Source: Pictodentalium vernedei
Taxonomy: Eukaryota > Mollusca > Scaphopoda > Dentaliida > Dentaliidae
Length of the DNA: 64,000 bases
Direction: 5' to 3'
NCBI GenBank assembly: GCA_031216915.1
Contig: CM062291.1
Location: 32,678,484 to 32,742,483 of the forward strand
The position numbers and the translations under genes were made by a program. Position 1 is the first letter of the stretch, and each line of letters begins with the position of its first letter. Below are positions 19,966-32,299 of this stretch, one piece after another. The notes beneath the pieces were generated by a model. The model ran no database searches. It had not been told where the DNA came from and saw only the letters and a list, made by a program, of their open reading frames with translations.

Positions 19966-22900
19966 GTCAACCACCCTCTCCCCCCACACACTAATCAGTA
20001 AATTAAAATCAAGCATCAATTAAATCAGGTCAACCACCCTCTCCCCCACACACTACTAATCAGTAAATTGAAATCAAGCATCAATTAAATCAGGTCAACC
20101 ACCCTCTCCCCCACACACTAATCAGTAAATTAAAATCAAGCATAAATTAAATCAGGTCAATCACCCTCTCACCCCACACACTAATCAGTAAATTAAAATC
20201 AAGCATCAATTAAATCAGGTCAATCACCCTCTCACCCCACACACTAATCAGTAAATTAAAATCAAGCATCAATTAAATCAGGTCAACCACCCTCTCCCCC
20301 CACACACTAATCAGTAAATTAAAATCAAGCATCAATTAAATCAGGTCAATCACCCTCTCCCCCACACACTAATCAGTAAATTAAAATCAAGCATCAATTA
20401 AATCAGGTCAACCACCCTCTCCCCCCACACACTAATCAGTAAATTAAAATCAAGCATCAATTAAATCAGGTCAATCACCCTCTCCCCACACACACTAATC
20501 AGTAAATTAAAATCAAGCATCAATTAAATCAGGTCAATCACCCTCTCCCCCACACACTAATCAGTAAATTAAAATCAAGCATTAATTAAATCAGGTCAAC
20601 CACCCTCTCCCCCACACACTAAGTAGTAAATTAAAATCAAGCATTAATTAAATCAGGTCAACCACCCTCTCCCCCCACACACTAATCAGTAAATTAAAAT
20701 CAAGCATCAATTAATCAGGTCAACCACCCTCTCCCCCACACACTAATCAGTAAATTAAAATCAAGCATTAATTAATCAGGTCAACCACCCTCTCCCCCAC
20801 ACACTAATCAGTAAATTAAAATCAAGCATGAATTAAATCAGGTCAACCACCCTCTCCCCACACACACTAATCAGTAAATTAAAATCAAGCATTAATTAAA
20901 TCAGGTCAACCACCCTCTCCCCCACACACTAAGTAGTAAATTAAAATCAAGCATCAATTAAATCAGGTCAACCGCCCTCTCCCCCACACACTAAGTAGTA
21001 AATTAAAATCAAGCATCAATTAAATCAGGTCAACCACCCTCTCCCCCCACACACTAATCAGTAAATTAAAATCAAGCATCAATTAAATCAGGTCAATCAC
21101 CCTCTCCCCACACACACTAATCAGTAAATTAAAATCAAGCATCAATTAATCAGGTCAACCACCCTCTCCCCCACACACTAAGTAGTAAATTAAAATCAAG
21201 CATCAATTAAATCAGGTCAATCACCCTCTCCCCCACACACTAATCAGTAAATTAAAATCAAGCATTAATTAAATCAGGTCAACCACCCTCTCCCCCACAC
21301 ACTAATCAGTAAATTAAAATCAAGCATCAATTAAATCAGGTCAACCACCCTCTCCCCACACACACTAATCAGTAAATTAAAATCAAGCATTAATTAAATC
21401 AGGTCAACCACCCTCTCCCCCACACACACTAATCAGTAAATTAAAATCAAGCATCAATTAATCAGGTCAACCACCCTCTCCCCCACACACACTAATCAGT
21501 AAATTAAAATCAAGCATTAATTAAATCAGGTCAACCACCCTCTCCCCCACACACTAAGTAGTAAATTAAAATCAAGCATTAATTAAATCAGGTCAACCAC
21601 CCTCTCCCCCACACACTAAGTAGTAAATTAAAATCAAGCATCAATTAAATCAGGTCAACCACCCTCTCCCCCCACACACTAATCAGTAAATTAAAATCAA
21701 GCATCAATTAAATCAGGTCAATCACCCTCTCCCCCCACACACTAATCAGTAAATTAAAATCAAGCATCAATTAAATCAGGTCAATCACCCTCTCCCCACA
21801 CACACTACTAATCAGTAAATTAAAATCAAGCATCAATTAAATCAGGTCAACCACCCTCTCCCCCCACACACTAAGTAGTAAATTAAAATCAAGCATCAAT
21901 TAAATCAGGTCAATCACCCTCTCCCCCCACACACTAATCAGTAAATTAAAATCAAGCATCAATTAAATCAGGTCAATCACCCTCTCCCCCCACACACTAA
22001 TCAGTAAATTAAAATCAAGCATCAATTAAATCAGGTCAATCACCCTCTCCCCCACACACTAATCAGTAAATTAAAATCAAGCATCAATTAAATCAGGTCA
22101 ACCACCCTCTCCTCACACACTAAGTAGTAAATTAAAATCAAGCATCAATTAAATCAGGTCAACCACCCTCTCCCCCACACACTAAGTAGTAAATTAAAAT
22201 CAAGCATCAATTAAATCAGGTCAACTACCCTCTCCCCCCACACACTAATCAGTAAATTAAAATCAAGCATCAATTAAATCAGGTCAATCACCCTCTCCCC
22301 ACACACACTAATCAGTAAATTAAAATCAAGCATCAATTAATCAGGTCAACCACCCTCTCCCCCACACACACTAATCAGTAAATTAAAATCAAGCATCAAT
22401 TAATCAGGTCAACCACCCTCTCCCCCACACACACTAATCAGTAAATTAAAATCAAGCATCAATTAATCAGGTCAACCACCCTCTCCCCCCACACACACTA
22501 ATCAGTAAATTAAAATCAAGCATTAATTAAATCAGGTCAACCACCCTCTCCCCCACACACTAAGTAGTAAATTAAAATCAAGCATTAATTAAATCAGGTC
22601 AACCGCCCTCTCCCCCACACACTAAGTAGTAAATTAAAATCAAGCATCAATTAAATCAGGTCAACCACCCTCTCCCCCCACACACTAATCAGTAAATTAA
22701 AATCAAGCATCAATTAAATCAGGTCAACCACCCTCTCCCCCCACACACTAAGTAGTAAATTAAAATCAAGCATCAATTAAATCAGGTCAACCACCCTCTC
22801 CCCCACACACTAATCAGTAAATTAAAATCAAGCATCAATTAAATCAGGTCAATCACCCTCTCCCCCACACACTAATCAGTAAATTAAAATCAAGCATTAA

Positions 22901-24735
22901 TTAAATCAGGTCAACCACCCTCTCCCCCACACACTAAGTAGTAAATTAAAATCAAGCATCAATTAAATCAGGTCAACCACCCTCTCCCCCACACACTAAG
23001 TAGTAAATTAAAATCAAGCATCAATTAAATCAGGTCAACCACCCTCTCCCCCACACACTAATCAGTAAATTAAAATCAAGCATCAATTAAATCAGGTCAA
23101 TCACCCTCTCCCCCACACACTAATCAGTAAATTAAAATCAAGCATCAATTAAATCAGGTCAACCACCCTCTCCCCCCACACACTAAGTAGTAAATTAAAA
23201 TCAAGCATCAATTAAATCAGGTCAACCACCCTCTCCCCCACACACTAATCAGTAAATTAAAATCAAGCATCAATTAAATCAGGTCAACCACCCTCTCACC
23301 CACACACTAAGTAGTAAATTAAAATCAAGCATCAATTAAATCAGGTCAACCACCCTCTCCCCCACACACTAATCAGTAAATTAAAATCAAGCATCAATTA
23401 AATCAGGTCAACCACCCTCTCCCCCACACACTAAGTAGTAAATTAAAATCAAGCATCAATTAAATCAGGTCAACCACCCTCTTCCCCCACACACTAATCA
23501 GTAAATTAAAATCAAGCATCAATTAAATCAGGTCAATCACCCTCTCCCCACACACACTAATCAGTAAATTAAAATCAAGCATCAATTAAATCAGGTCAAC
23601 CACCCTCTCCCCCCACACACTAATCAGTAAATTAAAATCAAGCATCAATTAAATCAGGTCAACCACTCTCTCCCCCCCCCCCCCCACACACACTACTAAT
23701 CAGTAAATTAAAATCAAGCATTAATTAAATCAGGTCAATCACCCTCTCCCCCCACACACTAATCAGTAAATTAAAATCAAGCATCAATTAATCAGGTCAA
23801 CCACCCTCTCCCCCCACACACTAATCAGTAAATTAAAATCAAGCATCAATTAAATCAGGTCAACCACTCTCTCCCCCCCCCCCCCCCACACACACTACTA
23901 ATCAGTAAATTAAAATCAAGCATTAATTAAATCAGGTCAATCACCCTCTCCCTACACACACTAATCAGTAAATTAAAATCAAGCATCAATTAAATCAGGT
24001 CAACCACCCTCTCCCCACACACTAATCAGTAAATTAAAATCAAGCATCAATTAATCAGGTCAACCACCCTCTCCCCACACACACTAATCAGTAAATTAAA
24101 ATCAAGCATCAATTAAATCAGGTCAATCACCCTCTCACCCCACACACTAATCAGTAAATTAAAATCAAGCATCAATTAAATCAGGTCAACCACCCTCTCC
24201 CCACACACACTAATCAGTAAATTAAAATCAAGCATCTATTAAATCAGGTCAATCACCCTCTCCCCACACACACTAATCAGTAAATTAAAATCAAGCATCA
24301 ATTAAATCAGGTCAACCACCCTCTCCCCCACACACTAATCAGTAAATTAAAATCAAGCATAAATTAAATCAGGTCAAACACCCTCTCCCCCCACACACTA
24401 ATCAGTAAATTAAAATCAAGCATCAATTAAATCAGGTCAACCACCCTCTCCCCCACACACTAATCAGTAAATTAAAATCAAGCATCAATTAAATCAGGTC
24501 AAACACCCTCTCCCCCCACACACTAATCAGTAAATTAAAATCAAGCATCAATTAAATCAGGTCAATCACCCTCTCCCCACACACACTAATCAGTAAATTA
24601 AAATCAAGCATCAATTAAATCAGGTCAACCACCCTCTCCCCCCACACACTAATCAGTAAATTAAAATCAAGCATCAATTAAATCAGGTCAATCACCCTCT
24701 CCCCCCACACACTACTAATCAGTAAATTAAATCTT
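19966..24735. repeat. 62-bp satellite, about 76 copies
   Basis: Head-to-tail units of 60-64 bp built of GTCAACCACCCTCTCCCCC, ACACACTAATCAGTAAATT and AAAATCAAGCATCAATTAAA. Units vary in C-run length, AATCAG/AAGTAG, CAACC/CAATC and ATCAATT/ATTAATT, and the variants recur in blocks, indicating higher-order duplication. Two units at about 23668 and 23870 have C-runs of 14-15 and share neighbours, so a roughly 200-bp block was copied. It lies upstream of the host gene's ATG exon. There are no unique spacers, so it is not CRISPR. Confidence 0.95.
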
Positions 24736-24915
24736 AATCATGTAAAACAAACCAACTAATCAATCTATTGGAGTGTCAAATATCAAACCAAGTATCTTCA
24801 ACCCACAACCCCAACTTCCCAGTCTTTGAAATATTAATTAACTCATAACTTAACTGGTAGAATGCTGGAAGTCCATATTTGGGCTTTATTCTGAAGTGTA
24901 GGTACCACATTTTAA

Positions 24916-25045
24916 CCCTTTACCCAACGCAGACGATATCAAAATTTATTATTTTAAATATCACTTTTTTTAATTTTTAAAAAAAATCAACAAAACCATA
25001 TCATGTGACCCCTCAGAACGAGCTTGACGAACTCGTTCCACAGGC
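24916..25045. mobile_element. TTAA MITE family B, truncated
   Basis: After TTAA (24912-24915): CCCTTTACCCAACGCAGACG, then the AACAAAACCATATCATGTGA arm and the GAACGAGCTTGACGAACTCG core. The second arm is missing. Confidence 0.75.
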
Positions 25046-25149
25046 ACTCTCCAATAATTTGTAATAGAACAAACTTATATAAACAAAATATTATTTGCAT
25101 TTGACTGGGAAAATGTTGGCTTTTCCTCTGGTACCCTCATTTCTTTTAA

Positions 25150-25392
25150 CCCTTTACCCAACATAGTGGCCAAAACCGGCCAGCGCTATTCTCAAAAATC
25201 GTCAATTAATTTTCAAAATATTTTCATTTTTTGTCTCAAAAACATAGGTTATGACCCCTCGTTGGAACGAGCTCGACGAGCTCGTTCCAACGAGGGGTCA
25301 TAACCTATGTTTTTGAGACAAAAAATGAAAAAAATTAGTTATTCAAGAATTTTTTTTGCAAGTGTCGTCTGCTTTTTATGTTAGGTAAAGGG
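25150..25392. mobile_element. TTAA MITE family A, intact
   Basis: TTAA 25146-25149 and 25393-25396, with a long palindrome (CGTTGGAACGAGCTCGACG centre) and GGTAAAGGG end. Confidence 0.9.
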
Positions 25393-25496
25393 TTAAAGCC
25401 CTGATAGTGGCTTCAAGCACTCAACCATTTAAAAAAAAAACACCTAAGGGTCTATTGGAGGATCAAATATCAATTAAATCCCAACTAATCAGTCTA

Positions 25497-25817
25497 TTCA
25501 TTTATTGGGGTTTAATGACACTTTTGACAGCCAGGGTCATCTCATGTTGTACAGTTTACGGGTGGAGGAAGTCGGAGTACTCAAGAGAGAACCACCGAGC
25601 AATTGTGATGAACTGCAACACTACCCAACGTACTAACTCCACACAAGCATTGGTTGAAAAAAAGTGCACCATCGACATGCAGTACGCCTCAGTACACAGT
25701 GTCATCATGCCCCGATGCGAGCAATCGGGATGAAGTGCCTTGCCCAAGGACACAATGCAGTTACCCCTTGCGGGGATATCAAACCAATTCTGTAACCACT
25801 GAGCCGCCATGCTCGCT
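25497..25817 (-). mobile_element. tRNA-derived SINE
   Basis: Minus-strand copy: head GAGCATGGCGGCTCAGTGGTTA near 25815, body GCACTTCATCCCGATTGC, ending in the TGTCATTAAACCCCAATAAA-type tail. Flanked by AACTAATCAGTCTA / AACTAATCAGCCTA (25483 and 25818). These are also words of the local array. Confidence 0.82.
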
Positions 25818-25854
25818 AACTAATCAGCCTACTGGAGGTTCAAATATCACTTAA

Positions 25855-26078
25855 CCCTTTACCTAACCTGAAAAGCAGACGACACTTGCAAAAATAATTC
25901 TTTAACTAATTTTTTGTCTCAAAAACATAGGTTTTGACCCCTCGTTGGAACGAGCTCGAAGAGCTCGTTCCAACGAGGGGTCATAACCTATGTTTTTGAG
26001 ACAAAAAATGAAAAAAATAATTGCCGTTTTTTTTAGAATAGCGCTGGCCGGTTTTTTGTCGTTACGTTAGGTAAAGGG
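25855..26078. mobile_element. TTAA MITE family A, inverted orientation
   Basis: TTAA 25851-25854 and 26079-26082. Here the AAAAGCAGACGACACTTGC end comes first. Confidence 0.9.
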
Positions 26079-26122
26079 TTAAATCAAGTCACAAAACCCA
26101 AGTAATCAGTCGACTGGAGATT

Positions 26123-26513
26123 ATTATTATTTATTTATTTACTGGTGTTTAAGATCACATACTTATGTACAGTCGTGACCATGACAGTTTTGCGGGTGGA
26201 GGAATCTGGAGTACCCAGAGAGAACCACTGAGCATCAGCAAACAACTGTCAGCTCCTCAACATTCTAACTCTGTTCAAGCTCCGCTCAAGCATGGTTACA
26301 TGGTTACAGCGGTTGAAGATATGTGCACCATCGACATGCAGTATGTCTTAGTACGGTCTTATTACGGTACATGGCGTCATTGTGCCCCCATGTAGGCAAC
26401 CAGAATAAAGTGGCCTGCCCAAGGACACAACTCGGGTCGTCCTTGATGGGGATAGAACTCGGGACCTCTAGCATAGAAGTCCCACAGACTACCACTGAGC
26501 CACCATGCTCCCC
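26123..26513 (-). mobile_element. tRNA-derived SINE with 11-bp target duplication
   Basis: GACTGGAGATT (26112-26122) and GATTGGAGATT (26514-26524) flank it. The head is GGAGCATGGTGGCTCAGTGG with box B AGGTCCCGAGTTCTATCC; the tail is of the CACGGTCATGAC...ATGTGATCTTAAACACC type. Confidence 0.85.
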
Positions 26514-26640
26514 GATTGGAGATTCAAATATCAATTAAATCATGTCACAAAACAACCAACTAATCAGTCTACTGGTGGTTCTGGTTCAAAATATTGATAA
26601 AATGTAAATCATGTTCATAATATCCCACAACTAATCAATC

Positions 26641-28229
26641 GAGATGTATTGCAGAATCCTGAAGTGACTCACCAACAGGCACTGTCAAATACCAATAGAG
26701 TTGAATTCCATACAGCTCAAAAAGACTCAGATTTTGTAACTGGTTCACTATTTATATCAACTGGTTAATGCTGTATCACTGCACAAAACAAGGCAAAGAT
26801 GCTAGATAAGAGAAATAGTAGTATATATATGAAGTGTGTGTGTGGGGGGAGGGGGGGGGGGCGGGGGGGTGGTCCAGCTTGGAAAGTTGCATGAAGCATG
26901 AGCACACATACCTCTGCCAAACCCTCTGTATATTACCCCAAGGGACTTGAGCATGGTAGCCCAACTGGGTCCCAACCCATGTTCCCTCTGATGTATACCG
27001 ATGGGCCCACTCACACCTACCAGCAGGCTTCCAAACCCTTGAGCATTGGGGGGGGGGGGGGTAATTGAATTCAACAAAAATGGTCGTGGTCAAGGCATGT
27101 TCTTGCAGCCAGCATGTTCTAAGCAGATTCTTGTGCAGTAAGCCTGCTAGGGCCCATCCACACCGACCAATGCGACCCATACCTACAGAAACACTTGTGT
27201 ACTGTACCACATTGTATGTGACTTCCTGTATGCATACGCATGTAAGTATGTTACTGATACATGCAAGAAGAACAGCCCAATCCCACGCAAGCTCAGCAAT
27301 TCATCAACTTACACACCCAGGCCCCTCCCCCCCCCCCCCCCTGTGCATGTGTCAGGCTGCTAAAAATGTTAGGACCTCGCAGATGCTCACTGACTACCAC
27401 AGACAGTCTGGAACATTCATGGTTCCCTGTGCTGCACAAGTTTCATCTTGCATAATAACTGCTGCAATAATATTCAAGTGTTTCTTGGACATCACTGGCT
27501 CCCTGGCTGCTGTGAAAACCCCTTTATACAGGTAGCCACCAGGGGCTGAGTGGCATTTTCGAAAACGAAGTACTTTAGGCGGACATAGCAAGCGAGGTGG
27601 TGCATCATGCAGTCCATTTGTTTTGGGTGGGGGTGATGGTATTTAGGTCCAGGTGGGAGACCTTTAGTCAGAGAAGACACATTGAATCCACCAGAGTGGG
27701 GAAGTCTGCCTTCTGGTCGGGAACTTTCTTCAGGTTAGTGAGCACTATGTTAGATGATGACATCGTAACATATGATGAACCCTATTACATCCGATGTTAC
27801 CAAGGTTTCTGACTTGCCTAGCTCCTCTGCTTAGGTCTGTGCCAACTTCTTCAGGTAAGCCAAGGTCCATGCCTCAGCGCCAGCTCAAGTTAGGACCATC
27901 TGAGAGATTTCCCCGAGAATATGAGATTGTACATTTGGTGCTTGACACATTGTCTACCGCTGATATATGTGTAAGAAGTTTCATCAATTTATGTCATGCA
28001 GTGAAGAAGTTGTGGACCTGACAAGAAATGTCACGAGAAATCACAAATGTGGCATGCAAGACATTATCTGTTGATGTTATACATTACTCAGTTTTGAGAA
28101 ATGCATGGATCAGTTCTGGTCAGAGATAGATGGAAAAGTATGATTTTAGGGCTGACGATAAACAATGCAACATCAGAAGATGGATGCTCCTCAAATATAA
28201 GTCCAGAAGATAAAGTATCACAGTGAATG
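26641..28229. other. Gene-free region with G/C homopolymers
   Basis: G-runs at 26843-26870 and 27049-27061 and a C-run at 27327-27340 could form G-quadruplexes. 27730-28020 contains an open stretch (YEIVHLVLDTLSTADICVRS) that may be an old coding remnant, but no supporting splice pattern convinces me. No gene called. Confidence 0.35.
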
Positions 28230-30005
28230 GGCCAAAAAAATCATCTTTTATGAAACAGAAAAAGTTGGAATGGATAATCGATGCACTCAATCATTTTTTA
28301 TGGTGTATAAAGTTAGAATGGTGCAACAAACAAACAAATGTTCTATGACTGAGACCATGAAGGTAAAGCCTTTATCAACTATCATGACACACAATTGTGT
28401 CATAAGCGATCATTGTGTGAAGTATGAACACGGTCAGTCCATTGAATAATTTTCATGCGTCAGACTCCGACCTTGACCTTGGAGGTATGACCTTAGGTGA
28501 AGGTCATGACACACTGTGGAGTTACAAGCATACATCATGTCAAGTGGGCTTTACAAATTTAGAATGGAGGAACAAACAAACCAATGGTCTGTGGCCTTGG
28601 TTCAAGGTCATGACACATTCTCTAGTACTAAGCAATCATTGTGTCAAGTATGAAAAAGATTGGTCCATTTAATAATTGTTTATGGGATGGAAAAGGTTAG
28701 AAAAGAGGAACAAACAAAATAATGGTATGCAGGGACTAGCCTAGGGGGGAATTTTGGGGAGACTTCATGTCTCCCTCCAGAAAAAAATAGGGAGACTGCA
28801 AAATCAAGTAGGGAGACTTCATAGGCAAGTGGGGAAAATCAAGAATATTTATGTACCACCCCCTGGCGCCCCTTCATATTTTCAGCTTCTGGTCCTCCAT
28901 TAGTGCTGATTAATCCAGGTCCCGTTCGAAGCTCCGACTGAAACAGAAGAACAAAATAGAAATAAAAAGCCGCAAAAAGCAACAATGGACAATTGATTCT
29001 CCTGTGATTTCAAATAAATGGTCGCTTATTTGAGGAAAGAAAATGCCCATTTATCACACCCAACCACATTCGATTCTTGAAAATAATCATTTTCATGTAA
29101 ACCTTGGATCACTCAGTTCAGCCTTTCCTCATTTTTGGCCAATTTTTAGAGGGCGACTTGTAATCAGCCCAACTATTTTGGGCTTAGAAGGGCGACATAA
29201 TCACCCTAGTCGCCCTCACAGCTGGTCCCTGATGGTATGTGACCTTGACAATGAAGGTATGACCTTTGGTCAAGGTCATGACACACTCTTGAGTCATAAG
29301 CAATCATTGTGTGAAGTATGAACAAAACTGGTGTATTTAATAAACTGTTATGTACTGGACAAAGTTAGAATGGAGGAACAAACTAATGATATGTGACCTT
29401 GACCTTGTAATATGACCTTGGGTCAAGGACTTGGGTCATAAGCAATCATTTTGTTAAGTATGAATATGATCAGTCCACTCAATAATTTTTCATGGACTCA
29501 CTGTACAAAGTTAGAACATATGAAAGGAGATATGACCTTGGGTCAATGACTGAAGTCATACATAATCACTGTGTTTAGCATGAATATGATCGGTCCACTC
29601 AATAAATATTTACGGATTGGACAAAGTTAGAACAGATGAAAGGAGATATGACCTTGGGTCATGGACTTGAGTCATAAGCATCACTGTGTTAAGTACATTG
29701 TATGAATATGATCGCTCCACTCAATAATTTTTTACGGACTGGACAAAGTTATAATAGCTGAAAGGAGATATGACCTTGGGTCAAGGACTTGAGTCCTATG
29801 CAATCACTGTGTTAAGTATGAATATGATTGGTCCCCTCAATAGTTTTTTATGGACTGGACAAAGTTAGAACAGATGAAAGAAGATATGAACTTGGGTCAA
29901 GAAATTTAGTCATAAGCAATCACTTTGTTAAGTATGAATATGATCGATCCACTCATTAATTTTTTACAGACTGGACAAAGTTAGAACAGATGAAAGTACG
30001 AACGG
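28230..30005. repeat. Degenerate ~117-bp tandem array
   Basis: ACAAAGTTAGAA recurs at 29359, 29505, 29621, 29743, 29859 and 29975. The unit also holds TATGACCTTGGGTCAAGG, AAGCAATCACTGTGTTAAG and ATGATCGGTCCACTCAATAA. Older, more diverged units run from about 28300. Split by a hAT MITE at 28730-29231. Confidence 0.88.
28730..29231. mobile_element. hAT-type MITE with perfect 8-bp target duplication
   Basis: ATGGTATG at 28722-28729 and again at 29232-29239. Terminal inverted repeats CAGGGACTAGC and CAGGGACCAGC (3' end, reverse complement). 8-bp duplication and CAGGG termini are hAT hallmarks. No transposase inside (502 bp). Confidence 0.88.
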
Positions 30006-30188
30006 ACAAAGTAGCTACTAAAAGTATGCTTCCAGCAAAATTTAGGGGGAGCATAAAAACTGGAATCAACATTAAAAATTATCTTAGAGGCAGATATAAG
30101 GGCAGAAGAAAGTGCCTCCTTCTTTCATCCATCCATCCATGATCATCCATTCGCACTTTGGATTCCGAGGTGTAAACAACTGGAAACA

Positions 30189-31118
30189 ATGGAGCTACCA
30201 TTAGTTATACAAGAGACACTGATCAAAGTGAAGGCCGCCCTTGCTACCACCTGGAGTATCCAGGTGCGCAATGGAACAATTCACTTGACAGTGGATTTTG
30301 ATACTAAGAAAGAACTGACGTCCTTAGAGAGGTGTAGCACCCTTCGTGGGGGGATTTCCTCACACACTGGTCACCCTCCTAGTGACTCGGACAAGCTGGA
30401 TGAAGACCGCCGGAGCAGTACAGCCACCAACAAGAAGAAGAGGATGAAAAAGAAGGGACCCTTCGCCAGACGACGAGATGCCCACCAAATGACGGAGTTT
30501 CTGGAGAAGAAGGAGAAGGAAGAGAAGGAGGCAAGTGAGGGTGTCATAGGGTCTACACTTGTCACCCCTGACCAACCCTTGTCCAGCTCGGCACCCCCCT
30601 CCCAGGAGGAGGATCCAGAGGACTATGGGTCGTCAGGTGACAGATCAATCTCCAACCCATCTGACTCTTCATCTGAAGAGGAGATGGAGGAGGAAGATCT
30701 GTCTATGGTACAGGAAGTTGTCCCAGATGACGCACCTTCCACCCCTCCAACTCTTGCTTCTCCGGCTTCTTCGGACCAGGAAGCTTACACAGCAGAGTCC
30801 GTGGAGAGCATCCTAGGGGACAAGGTCAGAGACGACGAGCATCTAGCCTTTCTTCGACAAACGATACAATCCTTGGAAAGCCGCGGACTCACGGAAAAGA
30901 CGATTAGAGGAGTAACAGAGAGCGTCAACAACCACTATCTCCGCACCACTCCAAAGAGCTCTACTCCAAAGAGCTCTCCACCACCGGCAACTGCAAGGGC
31001 TAGACCATATCAACCTAGTCAGCCCTCCATCACCCCTCCTTCAACACCACCAAAGGAGGTATCACCGTCGCAGCCACCTCCTCCAAAAAAGAGCAGAAGG
31101 AAACACAGACGGCGCTGA
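30189..31118 (+). CDS. Intact intronless ORF, probable transposon-derived protein
   Basis: 309 codons from the ATG at 30189 (context ACAATGG) to TGA. Residues 1-40 look folded (MELPLVIQETLIKVKAALAT, then TWSIQVRNG.IHLTVDF). A Lys-rich block follows (NKKKRMKKKGPFARRRD, about 81-97), then a charged helix (FLEKKEKEEKE), an acidic Ser/Glu tract (SSSEEEMEEEDL) and a Pro/Ser-rich tail ending in KKSRRKHRRR. The combination of a short N-terminal fold, an RRRD...FLEKK block and a disordered tail resembles the first-ORF proteins of some invertebrate retrotransposons. That resemblance is from memory and is uncertain. No reverse transcriptase follows downstream. The frame is undamaged in a neighbourhood of decayed repeats, so it is either young or maintained. 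Confidence 0.55.
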   Translation: MELPLVIQETLIKVKAALATTWSIQVRNGTIHLTVDFDTKKELTSLERCSTLRGGISSHTGHPPSDSDKLDEDRRSSTATNKKKRMKKKGPFARRRDAHQMTEFLEKKEKEEKEASEGVIGSTLVTPDQPLSSSAPPSQEEDPEDYGSSGDRSISNPSDSSSEEEMEEEDLSMVQEVVPDDAPSTPPTLASPASSDQEAYTAESVESILGDKVRDDEHLAFLRQTIQSLESRGLTEKTIRGVTESVNNHYLRTTPKSSTPKSSPPPATARARPYQPSQPSITPPSTPPKEVSPSQPPPPKKSRRKHRRR

Positions 31119-32019
31119 GTACCTTTTCCACTTTCCTCCTTTACCACGGCCATACAAGTCAAAATCATCTACAGTTAAAGAGGGTCGAAAGGGGCTTGCC
31201 CCACACCGTCCATGCGCGACTTTAGCGCGTGAAACCATTTGATCTGATCCGGGCCTCCTTCCACAGATGACCCAAGGTAGAGGTGAGACACATTATGTAG
31301 CGTTCATGTTGTCAGGTGCCAATATTGTTAGATGCATTAAACAATTTCATTTGGCACCAAAAATGCAGCATGTAATTTTGACAGACACAAGGCTTTGTGG
31401 TTTATTATTTCTTTCAGTGTGTCATTTTGCATAAAATTCCTGTCTGTCGACACAGGCGAGACAGAATTCACACTTGTCATGTAATTTCTAGATAACAGAT
31501 TTAATCATGGCTGGCTTTGTTATGAGTCACCTGAATTAACAATGTGTCCATTAACTCTGTTTAATCTGATTCTTAGAAAAATATTTCTTTTGTTACTTAA
31601 TTTTTTTTATTTTTCAGATTTTTTTATTCAGACACGTACAGTTGCGAAAAACATGTATCTAATACATTTCTTTTGTTACTTAATTTTTTTTTGTTTTTCA
31701 GATTTTTTTATTCAGACACAGTTGCGAAAAACATGTATCTAATACAATTAGACATTGTTAGACATGGGTTTCTACATAAAGTTATACACGTGTGACTTCA
31801 TACAATCGAGGTTCTGTAACTAATAAACAGTGAGTATGTGTATAACAATGCAGGACTTAAATTCTATCAAGACAATACTTAATTTTTTTTATCTTCCTCA
31901 TTATTATAACCCTTTTGGAAGATAATAAATCATTTATTACTATAGTGAGTGAATAAACAGTGATTAAATAATAATCATAAAACTATTTTGTAAATATTAA
32001 TAATAGACTTTTGTGTTTA
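31119..32019. other. Non-coding AT-rich stretch
   Basis: No gene seen. Holds the tandem duplication listed separately. Confidence 0.4.
31583..31746. repeat. 83-bp tandem duplication
   Basis: Two copies (31583 and 31666 starts) of ATTTCTTTTGTTACTTAATT ... GTTGCGAAAAACATGTATCT that differ by small indels. Confidence 0.9.
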
Positions 32020-32023
32020 TTAA

Positions 32024-32264
32024 CCCTTTACCCAACGTAGACAATTTCAAAATTTATTATTTTAAATATCATTTTTTAAATTTTTTTAAACAATTTCAAC
32101 AAAACCATATCATGTATTCCCTCTTTGGAACGAGCTTGACGAGCTCGTTCCAAAGTGGGGTCACATGATATGATTTTGTTGAAATTTTTCGAAAAATAAT
32201 ATTTTTTCAGCTGCTGAATTTGCATATTACGCAGGCGGATGCAGGCACTTCGTTGGGTAAAGGG
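32024..32264. mobile_element. TTAA MITE family B, intact
   Basis: TTAA 32020-32023 and 32265-32268. CCCTTTACCCAACGTAGAC start and GTTGGGTAAAGGG end. The arms are AACAAAACCATATCATGT and its complement around GGAACGAGCTTGACGAGCTC. Confidence 0.88.
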
Positions 32265-32299
32265 TTAATTTATCGTTTTATTTATTATCTATAGTTTTG

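Larger units (their letters stand above)
24736..26640. repeat. Decayed flank of the 62-bp array, with insertions
   Basis: Between the inserted MITEs and SINEs the same framework recurs in degenerate form: ACTAATCAGTCTAYTGGAGG and TCAAATATCAATTAAATCA (24755, 25450, 25820, 26100, 26520, 26560). The left flank (19064-19183 and 19717-19960) has it too. Confidence 0.7.

Noticed and set aside
19966-24735. Regular repeats of about 62 bp as a CRISPR array
   Set aside because: The whole unit repeats; there are no unique spacers, and the context is eukaryotic. Same reasoning for 14882-15918 and 51600-53815.
26776-27535. Overlapping open frames around the G/C homopolymers
   Set aside because: They depend on poly-Pro/poly-Gly translation of homopolymers; likely chance.
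27727-28021. Possible exons with CTTCAG acceptors and a 75-codon frame
   Set aside because: Splice-like words are present, but no consistent phases or following exon; left as a possible remnant.
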